Part shown: piece by piece, positions 1-9,204 of the stretch
How positions within the stretch are numbered: the stretch's first letter is position 1
Layout of the letters: the number at the start of each line of letters is the position of its first letter
From: Cytidiella melzeri
Lineage: Eukaryota; Basidiomycota; Agaricomycetes; Polyporales; Irpicaceae
Assembly (NCBI GenBank): GCA_022592445.1
Contig: JABYQR010000501.1
Location: 1 to 26,389 of the forward strand
Reading direction: 5' to 3'
Length of the DNA: 26,389 nucleotides
Translations under genes and position numbers: made by a program
The notes under the pieces: generated by a model
The model's input: only the letters and a program-made list of their open reading frames with translations
Databases searched by the model: none
Told to the model about the DNA's origin: nothing

Positions 1-1387
1 AGGGGGAAACGCCGGTAGTTGCGCTAGGGACGTTGTTGAAGCAAACTCCGCAAGAGGTAGCAAGTCCGACCAGTTGTCTTGCTGGTAGTTGCAGTACGCG
101 GAGGTATTGCTCAAGGGTTTGGTTGGTCCTTTCTGTCTGACCATCTGCTTCGGGTGGTAACCGGAGGTGAAGTGGAGGTTCATGTCCAAAGCCTGTCCTA
201 AGGCTCTGAAGAACCGTGACACAAACTCCGTGCCCCGGTCGGAGGTGCAGTGAGAAGGAACTCCATGCTTGGAAAAGACAGAAGTACAAATAGTTTAGCC
301 AAACCCGGAGAGTCTATTGTGTCGTATGTGGGGATGAATATGCCTTTTTGCTGAGGCGGTCCACAATAACGAGTATGGCTGTGAAGCCCGCAGAGTCCGG
401 AAGTTGCTCAATGAAACCCATAGAAATAGAATCCCAAGGGCGCGTCGGGACTGGGAGTTGTTGGACCGTACCATAAGGCTTATGTCTCGGAGCCTTTGAT
501 TGCTTACAAGTCATGCAAGACTTGCAGTAATCTTGTACAAAAGTTCGGAGTTTTGGCCATGAGAACTCTCTTCGGACCAGGGCTAGTGTCTTACTAACTC
601 CGTAGTGACACGATAAGAGGTGGTCGTGTCTGTAGCAGAGGACGCGGAGGCGGAGGCCAGCAACGTCCGGGACATATATCTTGCCGTCATGGAGTAACAA
701 TCCTTGCGGATTGTCAACCCACCTCGGAGGAAGAGGTTTTGAACAGAGTTGTTGAGCATACGTGTCTGAGGGTAGGGATTGGAGGATATCCTTGTAGAGT
801 TCTTCGGAGTCAAAGATATTAACACTGCGGAGCGTTGGTTCCATGAGTGCGGGTGCATGAATCGAGGCAATGAGGTGTTCGGAGGAGAAGATAGGTTTGA
901 AGTTATGCGGGTTTACACTGGCATAGCCACTACCTCCCTCTTTAGGATCAACATCCCATTGTCTAGTAAATGTGTCCGGCGTGGTTCTGAATTTCCCAGG
1001 TCTGAAGCAGATTACAAGATTAAAACTGGATAAGAACTCGGACCAACGAGCCTGTTGTTGGGTGAGGAGTTTTGTAGTCAAAAAATACTCCAGGTTCTTG
1101 TGGTCAGTGATCACGTCTATTGGAGATGGAGTACCCTCCAGGTAATGACGCCAAGTCCGGAAGGCTTCATGAATTACTAGTAGTTCCTTGTCGTGCACAT
1201 CGTAGTGGAGTTTGGGTGCGGAGAAGGTGCAAGAATGAAACACAACCGGATGAATCTCCCCATCAGAGATGATAGAGAGTATGGCGCCAAGAGCGTAGTC
1301 CGAGGTGTCGGATTCCAAAATGCTTGTAGCATCAGGATTCCATTGGACCAGAACCGGAGCGGTGGTGAAGGCTTTTTTGAGAGCTGT
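1..1387 (-). pseudogene. Gypsy-1 pol: RNase H and integrase (partial, broken)
   Basis: On the minus strand a connection of RT to RNase H around 1180-1500 has shifted frame. The RNase H core then follows (ESDTSDYALGAI near 1310). Next come a tether and the integrase HHCC zinc-binding region (C-x2-C in SCMTCKQSK near 500-540), then the start of the catalytic core. The first catalytic Asp of the DDE triad, expected in the S-M-D-F-I motif, is Gly here (codon 416-418, SMGFIEQLP). A frameshift and stop at 314 end the open frame. The remainder of the core is still recognisable in other frames down to base 1 (for example DGQTERTNQTLEQYLR around 95-145). The product would integrate element cDNA in the nucleus. 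This copy cannot. Confidence 0.9.
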
Positions 1388-2224
1388 TCAGTCCATGCCC
1401 AAGTTGTGGACTTGCGCGTAAGTCTGGTAAGAGGAACAGTGATGTCCGAGTAGTGGAATAAAACGACAATGAAAATTGGCGAACCCAAGGAAAGACTGGA
1501 CATCCTTGACCTTGCACGGTGTTGGCCAGTCTAGGATGGTTTGGATCTTATCTGAGGATATGCGGAGGCCCTTGGTAGAGAGGATAAAGCCCAAGTGTTC
1601 TACTGTGTCTTTGTGAAATTTGCATTTATCAGCACAAGCGTAAAGCCCATGATTGCGGAGGCAGCGTAGGAGTTCCTTGACCTGCTTCTTGTGGGACTGT
1701 ATATCATCGGAGAAGATAAGGATATCATCTAAGTAGACAATGACATTGACATCGAGGAGGTCCTGGAAGATGTTGTTCATGAAACATTGGAAAGCCGCGG
1801 GTGCATTGGAAAGTCCGACTGGCATTACAAGCCACTCAAACAAACCATAGCGGGTGCAAAAGGTTGTCTTCCACTCATCGCCTTTGGCGATGCTGACAAG
1901 ATGATAGGCATGGCGGAGATTGATTTTTGTATAGAGCTGGGCCTTGCCCGGACTGTTCAGAAGGTTAGAAATGAGTGGTAGTGGATAGCAATCCTTCTTG
2001 GTGATAAGGTTAAGTGCTCGATAGTCGACGCAGAGTTGAAGAGTTCCATCCTTCTTTTTGACAAAAAGAATTGGAGCACCATGTGGAGAAGTGGATTGTC
2101 GGATGTATCTGGAGTTGATGTTTTCGTCAAGGAACTCGTGGAGAGCCTTTTGCTCAACTGTGGAGAGCAAATACATGGGGCTCGGGTGTAGAGGTTTGTC
2201 GTCCTATAAATTGATTTGGATGTC
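1388..2224 (-). pseudogene. Gypsy-1 pol: reverse transcriptase (broken)
   Basis: The minus-strand frame from about 2224 to 1440 is a Ty3/gypsy RT. Visible motifs are GAPILFVKKKDG, CVDYRALN, the palm motif A region, MPVGLSNAPAAFQ, and the active-site box YLDD (codons 1724-1735). Motif A should read K-I-D-L but reads K-I-N-L, so the first catalytic Asp is Asn (codon 1919-1921). Two in-frame TAG codons (2225-2227 and 2204-2206) separate it from protease, and frame is lost near 1440 before RNase H. RT copies element RNA in cytoplasmic particles. Loss of the motif A Asp would abolish metal binding even without the stops. Confidence 0.92.
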
Positions 2225-2227
2225 CTA

Positions 2228-3020
2228 GGGACAATGGGGGGCTAGGATGTCAGCCTTGGTGTTAGAATACACATCAGCAAACTCATGATAATCAGATGAA
2301 AGTGCGGAGATGTCTGGATTTGGTTCGGAGGAATGATTCTGCGCGGCGCGCAGCAAGAGACGCACCTGAACAGGGCCTGGCATTTTGCATGTGCGTATAT
2401 ACGCGGCAGCACCTATAAAGGATACCGGAGGGACTTCTGAAGCATGAGATGTGGGAGTGTCTGCGTCGGAGGACTCATCTGAATTGTCTGTTGCAGAGGA
2501 GCTTCGGATTGAATGACCCTTAGCCCAGTCAACCAACGGGTTGTAGCGGGAGAGCCAGTCGTATCCTAAAACGATAGAAGCGGATTTGTCAAGATTTGTT
2601 ATGTAGAAAGGTGTCATACAGATTTTCCCCAAAGGAAAACGGAGTGGTAGTGTTATCATAAATTGAATCAGAGACCGTGAAAGACCATCGAACAAGCGGA
2701 GTGGAATTGCGGGGATGGAGACGAGAGGAAGAGAGTACTTCTTCACAATATCAATGTCCATGAAGCAGTGGGAGGAGCTGCTATCAATCAGAGCTCGCAG
2801 AGGATCAGAAATTGAATCACAAGATACAAAAATGTACAAAGCATCCGAAGAAAGACTGGAAGCGTTGAAATATACCTCGTTGGGTGCACAAGCGGGGTCA
2901 GCACAGCCCTCGACTTGTGCAGAGGACTGAGGGCTGCTCAGACATTTTTCGACCCGGCTCCGGCATTTGGCGCTGGGGTCTGCGCTGCCAACTGGGCGGC
3001 ACGAGCTTTTGCGGCCTTGC
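2228..3020 (-). pseudogene. Gypsy-1 pol: aspartic protease region
   Basis: The minus-strand frame between 3037 and 2228 contains the retropepsin-like core: the catalytic loop L-I-D-S at 2779-2790 and the downstream GYDWL motif in IVLGYDWLSRYNPLVDW, typical of gypsy proteases. The canonical D-S/T-G triplet is D-S-S here (Asp codon 2783-2785), so the conserved Gly of the fireman's grip is changed. An acidic Ser-rich linker and a DYHEFADVYS segment lead into RT, as in related elements. The frame ends at TAG 2225-2227. Function in the family is processing of the Gag-Pol polyprotein. The substitution suggests an inactive copy, though some proteases tolerate variation. Confidence 0.82.
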
Positions 3021-3200
3021 GGCATTTGCTTGCGCAATGTCTGGGTAGACCGCAGAACAAACAGAGGTTGTTTGCAATGCAGCGTTCAACGCTCAAGAGC
3101 TTACCATTGCTTCCCAAGAGGTTGGCAATGGGATTAGTCTTCAGAGCTGCGATGATGGTAGTAGTGGTTGCAGCGGGACGGGGTTTTCAAGAGCCAGAGT
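2945..3200 (-). pseudogene. Gypsy-1 gag C-terminus with CCHC zinc knuckle (distal half)
   Basis: On the minus strand, 3063 to 3022 encodes C-LFC-GLPRH-CASK-C, a C-x2-C-x4-H-x4-C nucleocapsid knuckle that would package element RNA. Upstream in the same frame, KPRPAATTTTIIAALKTN joins back to the proximal gag once the solo LTR (3201-3850) is removed. At that join there is one in-frame TGA. The knuckle frame differs from the protease frame that overlaps it, so a further frameshift lies near 2990-3020. This half of gag is separated from its start only by the LTR insertion. Confidence 0.85.
3196..3200. repeat. Target site duplication, left copy
   Basis: CAGAG directly precedes the solo LTR and matches 3851-3855 exactly. 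Five bases is the usual duplication length for LTR retrotransposon integrases. Confidence 0.85.
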
Positions 3201-3850
3201 GACATGGATAGTCCAACAGAGACCGGATTTTTCCAACATTGTCACAAGTTTACAGCCTTAGGCACCTATCTAGAGTGCTTATTTTCTGGCCAGGAGTGTT
3301 ACTGGACCTAACCCTAACCCGGGTCACGTGACATCCTGCCTTATTATCAATAGTCCAGACCCAAACCCTAGACTCAATCTGGAGCGGTTCCAGATCAACC
3401 TAGGCTATTGTTCTATTGTTCCTCTTCTATTGTTCTATTGTTCTATTGTTCCAGCTCTATTGTTCTCCGTACCCTGGTCCTTGACAGTTACTCTGGTCTC
3501 TTATTGTTCTATTGTTACTCCAGCCCCACAGTTACTCCAGTCCCTAGTGTGGGAACTGGTGCACAGACCACCCAGACACAGTATATATAGTACTCCTTAC
3601 CCTCCCTGGTTCTGCATCTTGACCTCTTCGTCATTTGCACTGCCAGGTGAGTTACTCAATGTAACCTAGTATAAGTCTGATATTAACTTCGTCATTTGCA
3701 CTGCCAGTATACGGCCTCTGTGCCTGCTTGCCTGCTTATCATCGACTTTGACCTTGTTGTCGTCGTTGAAGATCCCTTTCCTTTTCCACCCCACATCCAC
3801 TCCACCCCTTGTGTAGGGTTTATCAGTCTATCAGCAGTCGCTCCGCCACA
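3201..3850 (+). mobile_element. Solo LTR inserted in gypsy-1 gag
   Basis: The 650-bp segment begins TGACATGG and ends CCGCCACA (TG...CA) and is flanked by perfect 5-bp duplications CAGAG (3196-3200 and 3851-3855). Removing it plus one duplication rejoins the two halves of gag in frame. Plus-strand LTR-like content includes a CACGTG box (3325-3330), a TATA box (3582-3589), a downstream pyrimidine-rich start region, and an intron-like segment. Repeated TATTGTTC motifs fill 3405-3520. It carries no coding region and no similarity to the other LTRs here beyond those short motifs. The parental element is not in the window. Orientation is inferred from the TATA context. Confidence 0.88.
3581..3590 (+). 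promoter_or_regulatory. TATA box of the solo LTR
   Basis: GTATATATAG lies about 30-40 bases upstream of a pyrimidine-rich stretch with CA start-like sites, as expected of an LTR U3/R junction. Similar TATATATA boxes occur in the other LTRs of the window (around 5250 minus and 9097 plus). Confidence 0.55.
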
Positions 3851-3855
3851 CAGAG
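3851..3855. repeat. Target site duplication, right copy
   Basis: CAGAG directly follows the solo LTR and matches 3196-3200 exactly. The bases beyond it continue the gypsy-1 gag reading frame on the minus strand. Confidence 0.85.
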
Positions 3856-4776
3856 GGCATATCCGTGGCGACAGCAGTGGTGACGGTGACAGCGGGGGTC
3901 AAGGACAATGCGGACTTTGCGGGTTTCTGTTCCCGCTCGGTTTTCTTCTTCTTCTCACCCTGACGCTCCCAGGACCTTTGATCCCACTTAAGGGCCATCC
4001 CAAGTGTGTGAGGCTTGCCGTTGGACGTGATATTGTCCTGGAGGCATTCCGGGAGGCCGTTGTAGTATTGGTAGCGGAGGACGTGATTGTCCCAGCCAGT
4101 GCGTGAAACGGAGGTTATACCAGAACAATTTCTTGTCCAATGGCATAGAGAGATTTTCAAGGCGGCGTTCGGCTTTGCCAACGTCATCTGCAGGACCGAA
4201 GTGCGTGCGGATTTCGGCAACAAAGGCCGACCAGTTCCAGACCCAGTTGTATTCGGTGGTCGCATCCACCTCATCATTGTCGTTGTCATCAGATGCTGGA
4301 GGGTGAGGCGTGCCGGTGTTTGAGATGGAAAATATACCTCCGCTTTCCTCCCATTCCTGGAATTGGAGGAACTTCAACTTGAACCACTCCAAGGCAGAGT
4401 CCGTCAGGTAAGAGAAGGCAAACATGACCTTCTTTTGACCGGAGTCACACTTACCTGGGTTTGCACAAAAATAAACCATGCATTGGGTGAGGAAGTTGCG
4501 GAGTTTTGACGGGTCTGATCCGTCAAAGGTGTCGGGGGTGCGGAACTTGGCGTTTGAGGACGGGTTTTGAGCGTAAGCTTGTGTGATAGCAGCTGTAAGC
4601 TGCTCAAAAGGGTTTTCATCTCCTCCACCATTACCATTACCAGGATCATCATCATTGTCTCCTCCACCACCTCCACCTCCGGGGTCTCTACTTGGGCCGG
4701 GGCTTGGATCTCTATCCTTACCCCTCCTGCGGGTGCTGACATTGGTGGGCAGTTCAGGGGAGTCATTGCAAGACAT
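3851..4776 (-). pseudogene. Gypsy-1 gag, proximal part
   Basis: The minus-strand ATG at 4776 opens a gag-like protein: a basic N-terminus, a Gly/Asp/Asn-rich low-complexity stretch (residues about 30-53), then a retrotransposon gag core with FRTPDTFDGSDPSKLRNFL and DSALEWFK. The frame shifts near 4070-4110. The continuation YYNGLPECLQDNI and a Lys/Glu-rich tail (EKKKKTEREQKPAK) are in the next frame, running to the solo LTR at 3851. The gag forms the cytoplasmic particle. The start was chosen because it precedes the low-complexity leader and follows the LTR/leader region directly. Confidence 0.88.
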
Positions 4777-4985
4777 GACGGCGGCTTGGCGAGCTGTTGA
4801 CAGGGCTAATGAGATTTATTTGGTGGTTCTTGTGATCGTTGTGCGAGTGGCCATATACAGTGGAGAATCCGAGTTTTGAATTTGCATATACTGTTAAGAG
4901 CAAGACTAAAGGGGGATGGACGCAGAGCTGCGGCGTTTGCAGGGTTGCGGAAGCGGTGGAGTGAACGAGGGGGATCAGAATGAGT
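4777..4985 (-). other. Gypsy-1 5' leader
   Basis: Non-coding minus-strand stretch between the 5' LTR and the gag start. A primer-binding site should sit next to the LTR, but I could not identify a clear TGG-start tRNA complement, so the LTR/leader edge remains uncertain within roughly 4970-5070. Confidence 0.5.
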
Positions 4986-5469
4986 CTTGGCTTCAACTAG
5001 TTAAGTTGCGCCGCTCAAGATTCTCGTGACTCAAATTTGGACTAGGATCAAAGGTTCGAGAGCAAGGCTCAATCAAAATGCAGACCTGCAGAGGTGTGGT
5101 GATTGGAACATTGGAGATAGCGAGGGGATGTTGGACAACAACGAGTAACACAACTTCAGCTAGTGAAGTTGAATGCAGACAAAGAGAGGATAAGAAGGGA
5201 AGTCTTCCTCAACATTTGAATTGCTTATTTACTACAGTTGTGTCTTGTATATATACTACAATGATTTTAAGTCCAACAGGAGTAGACAAAAGTGGAACAA
5301 AGAAAATTGCGCATTCTTGTGGAGAGATAAGAGAACTGTAACACAGCATGATGTAGAGGAAACGGATGATAAGGGTCATGATGACGTCGGTGCAGAGATG
5401 CGGCGTATGCGGCGCGGTGTTCGCGTGCAGAGGTCACGTGAAGTTGGGTGGTTGGGCCGGATTGTAACA
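4986..5469 (-). repeat. Gypsy-1 5' LTR
   Basis: On the minus strand the sequence starts TGTTACAATCCGG at 5469 and has a CACGTG box (5435-5440) and a TATA box (TATATATA around 5250), upstream of gag, as expected of a 5' LTR. The outer edge is supported because it abuts the end of a different LTR-family fragment at 5470. The inner edge is approximate. The matching 3' LTR is outside the window. Confidence 0.65.
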
Positions 5470-5535
5470 GAATCACATGCTATTTACTATCTGATCTAAT
5501 CTATCTACATATCTAATCTACATTGTCCATAGATC
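5470..5535 (-). repeat. Fragment of the 8709-9204 LTR family
   Basis: The reverse complement of this roughly 66-base stretch matches 8724-8789 with only a few mismatches (shared words GGACAATGTAGATTAGATAT and GATCAGATAGTA). It is the near-terminal part of that LTR, cut on one side by the gypsy-1 LTR and on the other by the LTR at 5536. Confidence 0.8.
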
Positions 5536-6284
5536 TGTCACAGAGATGGGACTCGATGTGACAAACAGGGACACAAAGCAGACAGCAATGATGAGGTGGT
5601 GGCAGATGTGAAGCGCAATGCGTTCACCAGCTATCAAACTTATCCAGAAATCTAGTCCAGTAAAGACCAAGTTAGTATTTGTACTACCAGGTATATAGTA
5701 CAGGAGGGGGTTGCTTACCTAGCCCAGTAAAGACCAAGAGATGGAGATGGGGGGGCTAGGAGCGTACATGCAGCATCTTATATAGACTTCAAGGACCTGC
5801 GCACAGACCATGTTAAGGGCAGGCTTTGCAAGAAGCCGTGTGAACAAAGAACAATAGAACTACCTAAAGGAGAACAATAGCTATTGTCTGGACTCTTCCA
5901 AGACCTGTGCTCATGGGAGAATCTATCTAAAAGGAGACCAGTTATTGTATTCCATTCCCACACCTGTGAGAACATTCTTCCATAAAGAGAACAATAGCAA
6001 AAGAACAATAGGAGCCCATGTGAACAGTATCTATGATGTCAAACCCTAGCTATGGGCTGATCATGTGGTTGTAGCCATGTGGTCTTACATGAGCTGAGTC
6101 ACGTGCCAGTGTGACAAAGCAGCAAGTAATGTGACCATTGTGGAGCGTCTCAGCCACGTGGTACAGGTGCTTGATAGACGTAGAAGGGGTTTCTCAGAGA
6201 GGGTTGCAACTGGGTTTCAAAGGGGTTGCACAGTGTAAACTAAACTTAAAATGCGAAAAATAAGGGCTAGTCGGGCCATCCACA
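5536..6284 (-). mobile_element. LTR of family G2 (solo or truncated)
   Basis: The segment starts TGTCACAGAG and runs collinear, at clearly high identity, with the 3' LTR of gypsy-2 at 24186-24941. Shared blocks include GACCTGCGCACAGACCATGT and ACACCTGTGAGAACATTCTT. The right end reads GCCATCCACA instead of the GCCATCCATGACA of the other copy, so the last few bases are missing or altered. Flanking bases (AGATC left, AATAA right) do not form a duplication. It contains two CACGTG boxes (6100-6105, 6155-6160) and four AGAACAATAG motifs. The strand is assigned from the gypsy-2 copy. Confidence 0.88.
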
Positions 6285-6347
6285 ATAATTGGTGTCTACT
6301 TGTAATTTTTACAGGTGATCTAATTTCTTACACCGTATACACCATGT

Positions 6348-6838
6348 GTGCCAATATATATGTTATACAAAATGTTGTACAGAGAACATATCCTGAAAGT
6401 GAGTAAAACTGCCAAAGAATATCTAGGTGGAGGTACCATGCATGATAGATGGTCCAGAGATAACCTGATTCAGTATGTTGCTAATTTTACCCAGTTGAAC
6501 AGTTCCACATACACATTGAAAAGATATGTACATGGTGAAACTGCAACCACAGAATCATCTAGCACCGAGATGATAGCAAAACTTCCTTTAAGCTTGATTG
6601 CCCACAGGTTGTTGGATGTTATGTGATATATGCGCACCCCATGGAATTAGCATTGGACGTGGTCACTCAAATTGTCAGCAGTTACAACTTGAAATCAACA
6701 GTTATAACTGCGTATCATGTTGCAATTGGGTTTGCTTCTTCACCCCGGTTGAAGTCAAGTCTGAGAGAGACCAGGTTAAAAAATTATAATGAGAACAATA
6801 AAGTATCTCCAAGTCTGGTTCAGATGGAAAGTCATTGA
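6348..6838 (+). pseudogene. Helitron protein, N-terminal region (broken)
   Basis: Fragments in two frames are recognisable, from MHDRWSRDNLIQYVANFT through LPLSLIAHRLLDVM to CDICAPHGISIGR and a Cys-containing segment (YNCVSCCNWVCFFTPVEV) ending in a basic run. This resembles the Cys-bearing SAP-like leader that precedes DUF6570 in basidiomycete Helitron proteins. Frame changes occur near 6620. The start is not defined: sequence just upstream is AT-rich with no clear promoter. Confidence 0.6.
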
Positions 6839-6925
6839 CAAGCGTGTCCAAAATGGAAGATTATTGTAGAGTTTCCTCCCAATGCACCATCAGAAAATCA
6901 AATATGCAGTATTATATCAGGTTTT

Positions 6926-7493
6926 GTGAAGGATACTGCTTATTCAAATCTGCATGAACTTGGTTGCACCATTTGTGGATGTCTTACACAGATGATTGAG
7001 CTTACCCCCATTGCAGAGGCTAAACTTGACTTGTCACCTTTGTTCTATCCAGATGCCACTCAATGGTACAGGAATTTGGTCCACAATTCTATTCAGTCTT
7101 GTGAAAGGACCTGTACTGCTACCCAGCTGCAATGGTAGTTGTACAACTTGTCATAATGCACTGAGAAAAGGGCTTATGGCCAGAGATGCACTGGCTAATG
7201 GACAGTGAATTGGGAAAATTCCCTTTGAATCACAAGACTTGTTGTGGATGGAAAGAAGATTGATAGCACGGATCAACATTGATGCACGTGTAATCCGAGT
7301 CCACAAGTCTAAGCTCTATAGAATGAAGACAAATGTTGTTATTCAAGCAATTCCAATGCGGGAAATATACAAAGTGCTTCCTCATAAGTACAAAGACTTC
7401 CAGGAAGTGCTAGCAATTCTGTTCATAGGTCCCCTGTTTATGTTGACTAACACAAAGAGTTTGGTACTGCTAATGCGGAGTCCAGTGCTGTGA
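6926..7493 (+). pseudogene. Helitron protein, DUF6570 domain (broken)
   Basis: The region encodes ELGCTICGCLTQMIELTPI, then in another frame C-x2-C-bearing SCTTCHNALRKG, and then IGKIPFESQDLLWMERRLIARI and AIPMREIYKVLPHKYKDFQEVLAILFIGP. This is the DUF6570 pattern (a leading CxxC pair, ALANG-x-W-IG, RRLIAR, KVLPP, FTGP). The tryptophan codon of ALANGxWIG is TGA here (7206-7208), a one-base change from TGG. The function of DUF6570 is not established. It sits N-terminal to the Rep domain in fungal Helitrons. Confidence 0.82.
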
Positions 7494-8703
7494 ATCACGA
7501 CGTAGAAGCTGAAGCCACTGGAGATGGACAGTCTCCTTTTGTTGTGCATGGTCTGACAGGAGATCAACTAAGTGACCTGTGGAAAGACAATCCTGCTAAA
7601 ATAAGGCTTGAGGCTATGAAATACTTTGCTAAAGGAGGGAATGCACTGGGAATTGGGAAATCCGATCAAATTGGAAGCTTGTGGGACAATCCTCAATTAT
7701 ATCCTTCAATGTTTCCTTGGCTGTTTCCATATGGCTACGGTGGGCTGGGCAATACTCAAATAAAAATGAAAATTAGTGATGCTGCACAAACAAAAAATTT
7801 GCTATTGTATCACAACAAGTGTTTCCAGCGCAATGAGTTTTTTTTTCTCTGATTGCTTTCAACCAAGAACAAATCAAGAACAGCAGCAGTGGAGGTTATT
7901 TTTTGTTGTTGAAGAACAACTTTCCTGAAGTGGCAACACATCTAGCGTCCATCAAAATGAGTACATTGGATACCTTGATTTCACGGACCAAAGAAGGTCA
8001 TTCAGGCCCTCAGACTGATGAAGAAAAAGCTTGCTTCAGGCTTTTGAGGGATATTGACTATGTGGCAACCCATGTTGATGGTTCAGTTACAAATTTGAGG
8101 CGTATGCAAAACAAGATTTGGTCATTAACTTACTATAATGGTGCACCTTCTTGGTTTATTATGTTTGCTCCTGCTTATGTCAAACATCCTATTGCTCTTT
8201 ATTTTGCTGGCACAAAGCAGATTTTTTTTTGCAAATTGCAGATCCCAATGAAAGGTTACTTCTCATCGCTAGTAAACTGGTATCAGGTGCACATTTTTTC
8301 AAGTTCATGGTTGATATGTTTACTAAGCACATTCTTGGGTATGGCAATGGCCAAAGAGGATTTTGCAGAAAAACATCCGGCTACTATGGCACTGTTGAGC
8401 AACAGAGGCAATTAACGCTACATATGCATTTGCTCATATGGCTTAAAGACAGTTTGTCACCGCAGGAAGTTTGTGAGCGTATAATGGATAGTAGTTTATG
8501 TTCTCAAAAACCCATGGTTAAATATTTAGAGTCCACGCATGCAGGTGAGTTCAATGGTACTACAATGAAAGAAATGGAGAGACAGTTGACAATTGTCCCA
8601 CCCATGTTGACCCAACTTTGTCACTTCCTAGTTGTCCGGCTCCTTATTGTTCAAATAAATGATGTGATTGTAACAAGTGTAACTGTCAAAGCGAGATTGT
8701 ATC
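7490..8703 (+). pseudogene. Helitron_like_N Rep domain (broken)
   Basis: Visible blocks in order: PFVVHGLTGDQLSDL; NPQLYPSMFPWLFPYGYGG; SDAAQTKNLLLYHNKCFQ; IKMSTLDTLISR; RLLRDIDYVATHVDGS; GAPSWFIMFAPAYVKHPIAL; DPNERLLLIASKLVSGAHFF; YYGTVEQQRQLTLHMHLLIW. The His-Met-His at 8421-8429 is the HUH metal-binding motif of rolling-circle Reps. The frame is lost at T9 runs at 7838-7846 and 8222-8230, and again near 8600, where a Cys-rich segment continues in other frames. The domain nicks DNA for peel-and-paste transposition. This copy is inactive as written. Confidence 0.92.
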
Positions 8704-8708
8704 GCTGA

Positions 8709-9204
8709 TTATCGGACATCAGATCTTTGGACAATGTAGATTAGATATGTAGATAGATAAGATCAGATAGTACATAGCATGTGATTCCACCATCCTTATG
8801 GTCACACACGATGCGATACTTGCACCATATGGCATTGTGTTCCAGTAGTTTCCATGACTGAATAGCAGAAGTACCATGAGGCTTCTGCATGACTCATATT
8901 TCATATACCAAATGTATTGAGCTTACTAAAGGCTCAGTCAGCACCATTCAGTTATGTAGGATGCTCAGTCATTGCTTACATTCTCTATTCAGTAGTATTA
9001 GCAAGCAGGACTGTGCATTACCAATCCTTACTCATAGGATTACCAATCCTTACTCATATGACATTACTGTAGCATTAGTAATCTAATTACAGACATGTAT
9101 ATATACCACTCCTAGAGAGCAGAGAAATGATAAGACACTTACTCCCAGAGTTAGTTGACTCTCCTAGTCATCCCCTACACTCGTAACTTTCAAACAGTAA
9201 CGCA
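8709..9204 (+). mobile_element. Solo LTR interrupting the Helitron Rep
   Basis: About 496 bases split the Helitron frame. The flanks are GCTGA (8704-8708) and GCTGT (9205-9209), a near-perfect 5-bp duplication. Removing the segment plus one flank gives a continuous open frame into the following Rep block. The right end reads ...AACGCA. The left end reads TTATCGGACATC rather than TG, so that edge may be off by a few bases or decayed. It contains a TATA box (GTATATATACC near 9097) and a short direct repeat of TTACCAATCCTTACTCAT (about 9018-9057). Superfamily undetermined. A fragment of the same family is at 5470-5535. Confidence 0.72.

Larger units (their letters stand above)
1..5469 (-). mobile_element. 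Gypsy-1: degenerate Ty3/gypsy LTR retrotransposon, 3' end outside window
   Basis: Reading the minus strand from right to left gives LTR, leader, gag, zinc knuckle, protease, reverse transcriptase, RNase H and integrase, which is the Ty3/gypsy order. All coding parts are broken by stops or frameshifts. Active-site residues are lost in RT and integrase. The gag region holds a separate solo LTR insertion (3201-3850). The integrase is still running at the left edge, so the 3' LTR lies outside the window and LTR-LTR age cannot be estimated here. This is a dead copy that could move only in trans, if at all. Confidence 0.93.

Noticed and set aside
3306..3320. Telomere-like CCTAACCCTAACCC
   Set aside because: Only about two units, inside a well bounded LTR. 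Too short to indicate a telomere or an internal telomeric tract.
4404..4766. Alternative minus-strand frame overlapping gag
   Set aside because: It reflects low-complexity Gly/Asp codons in a shifted frame; the gag core is in the other frame.
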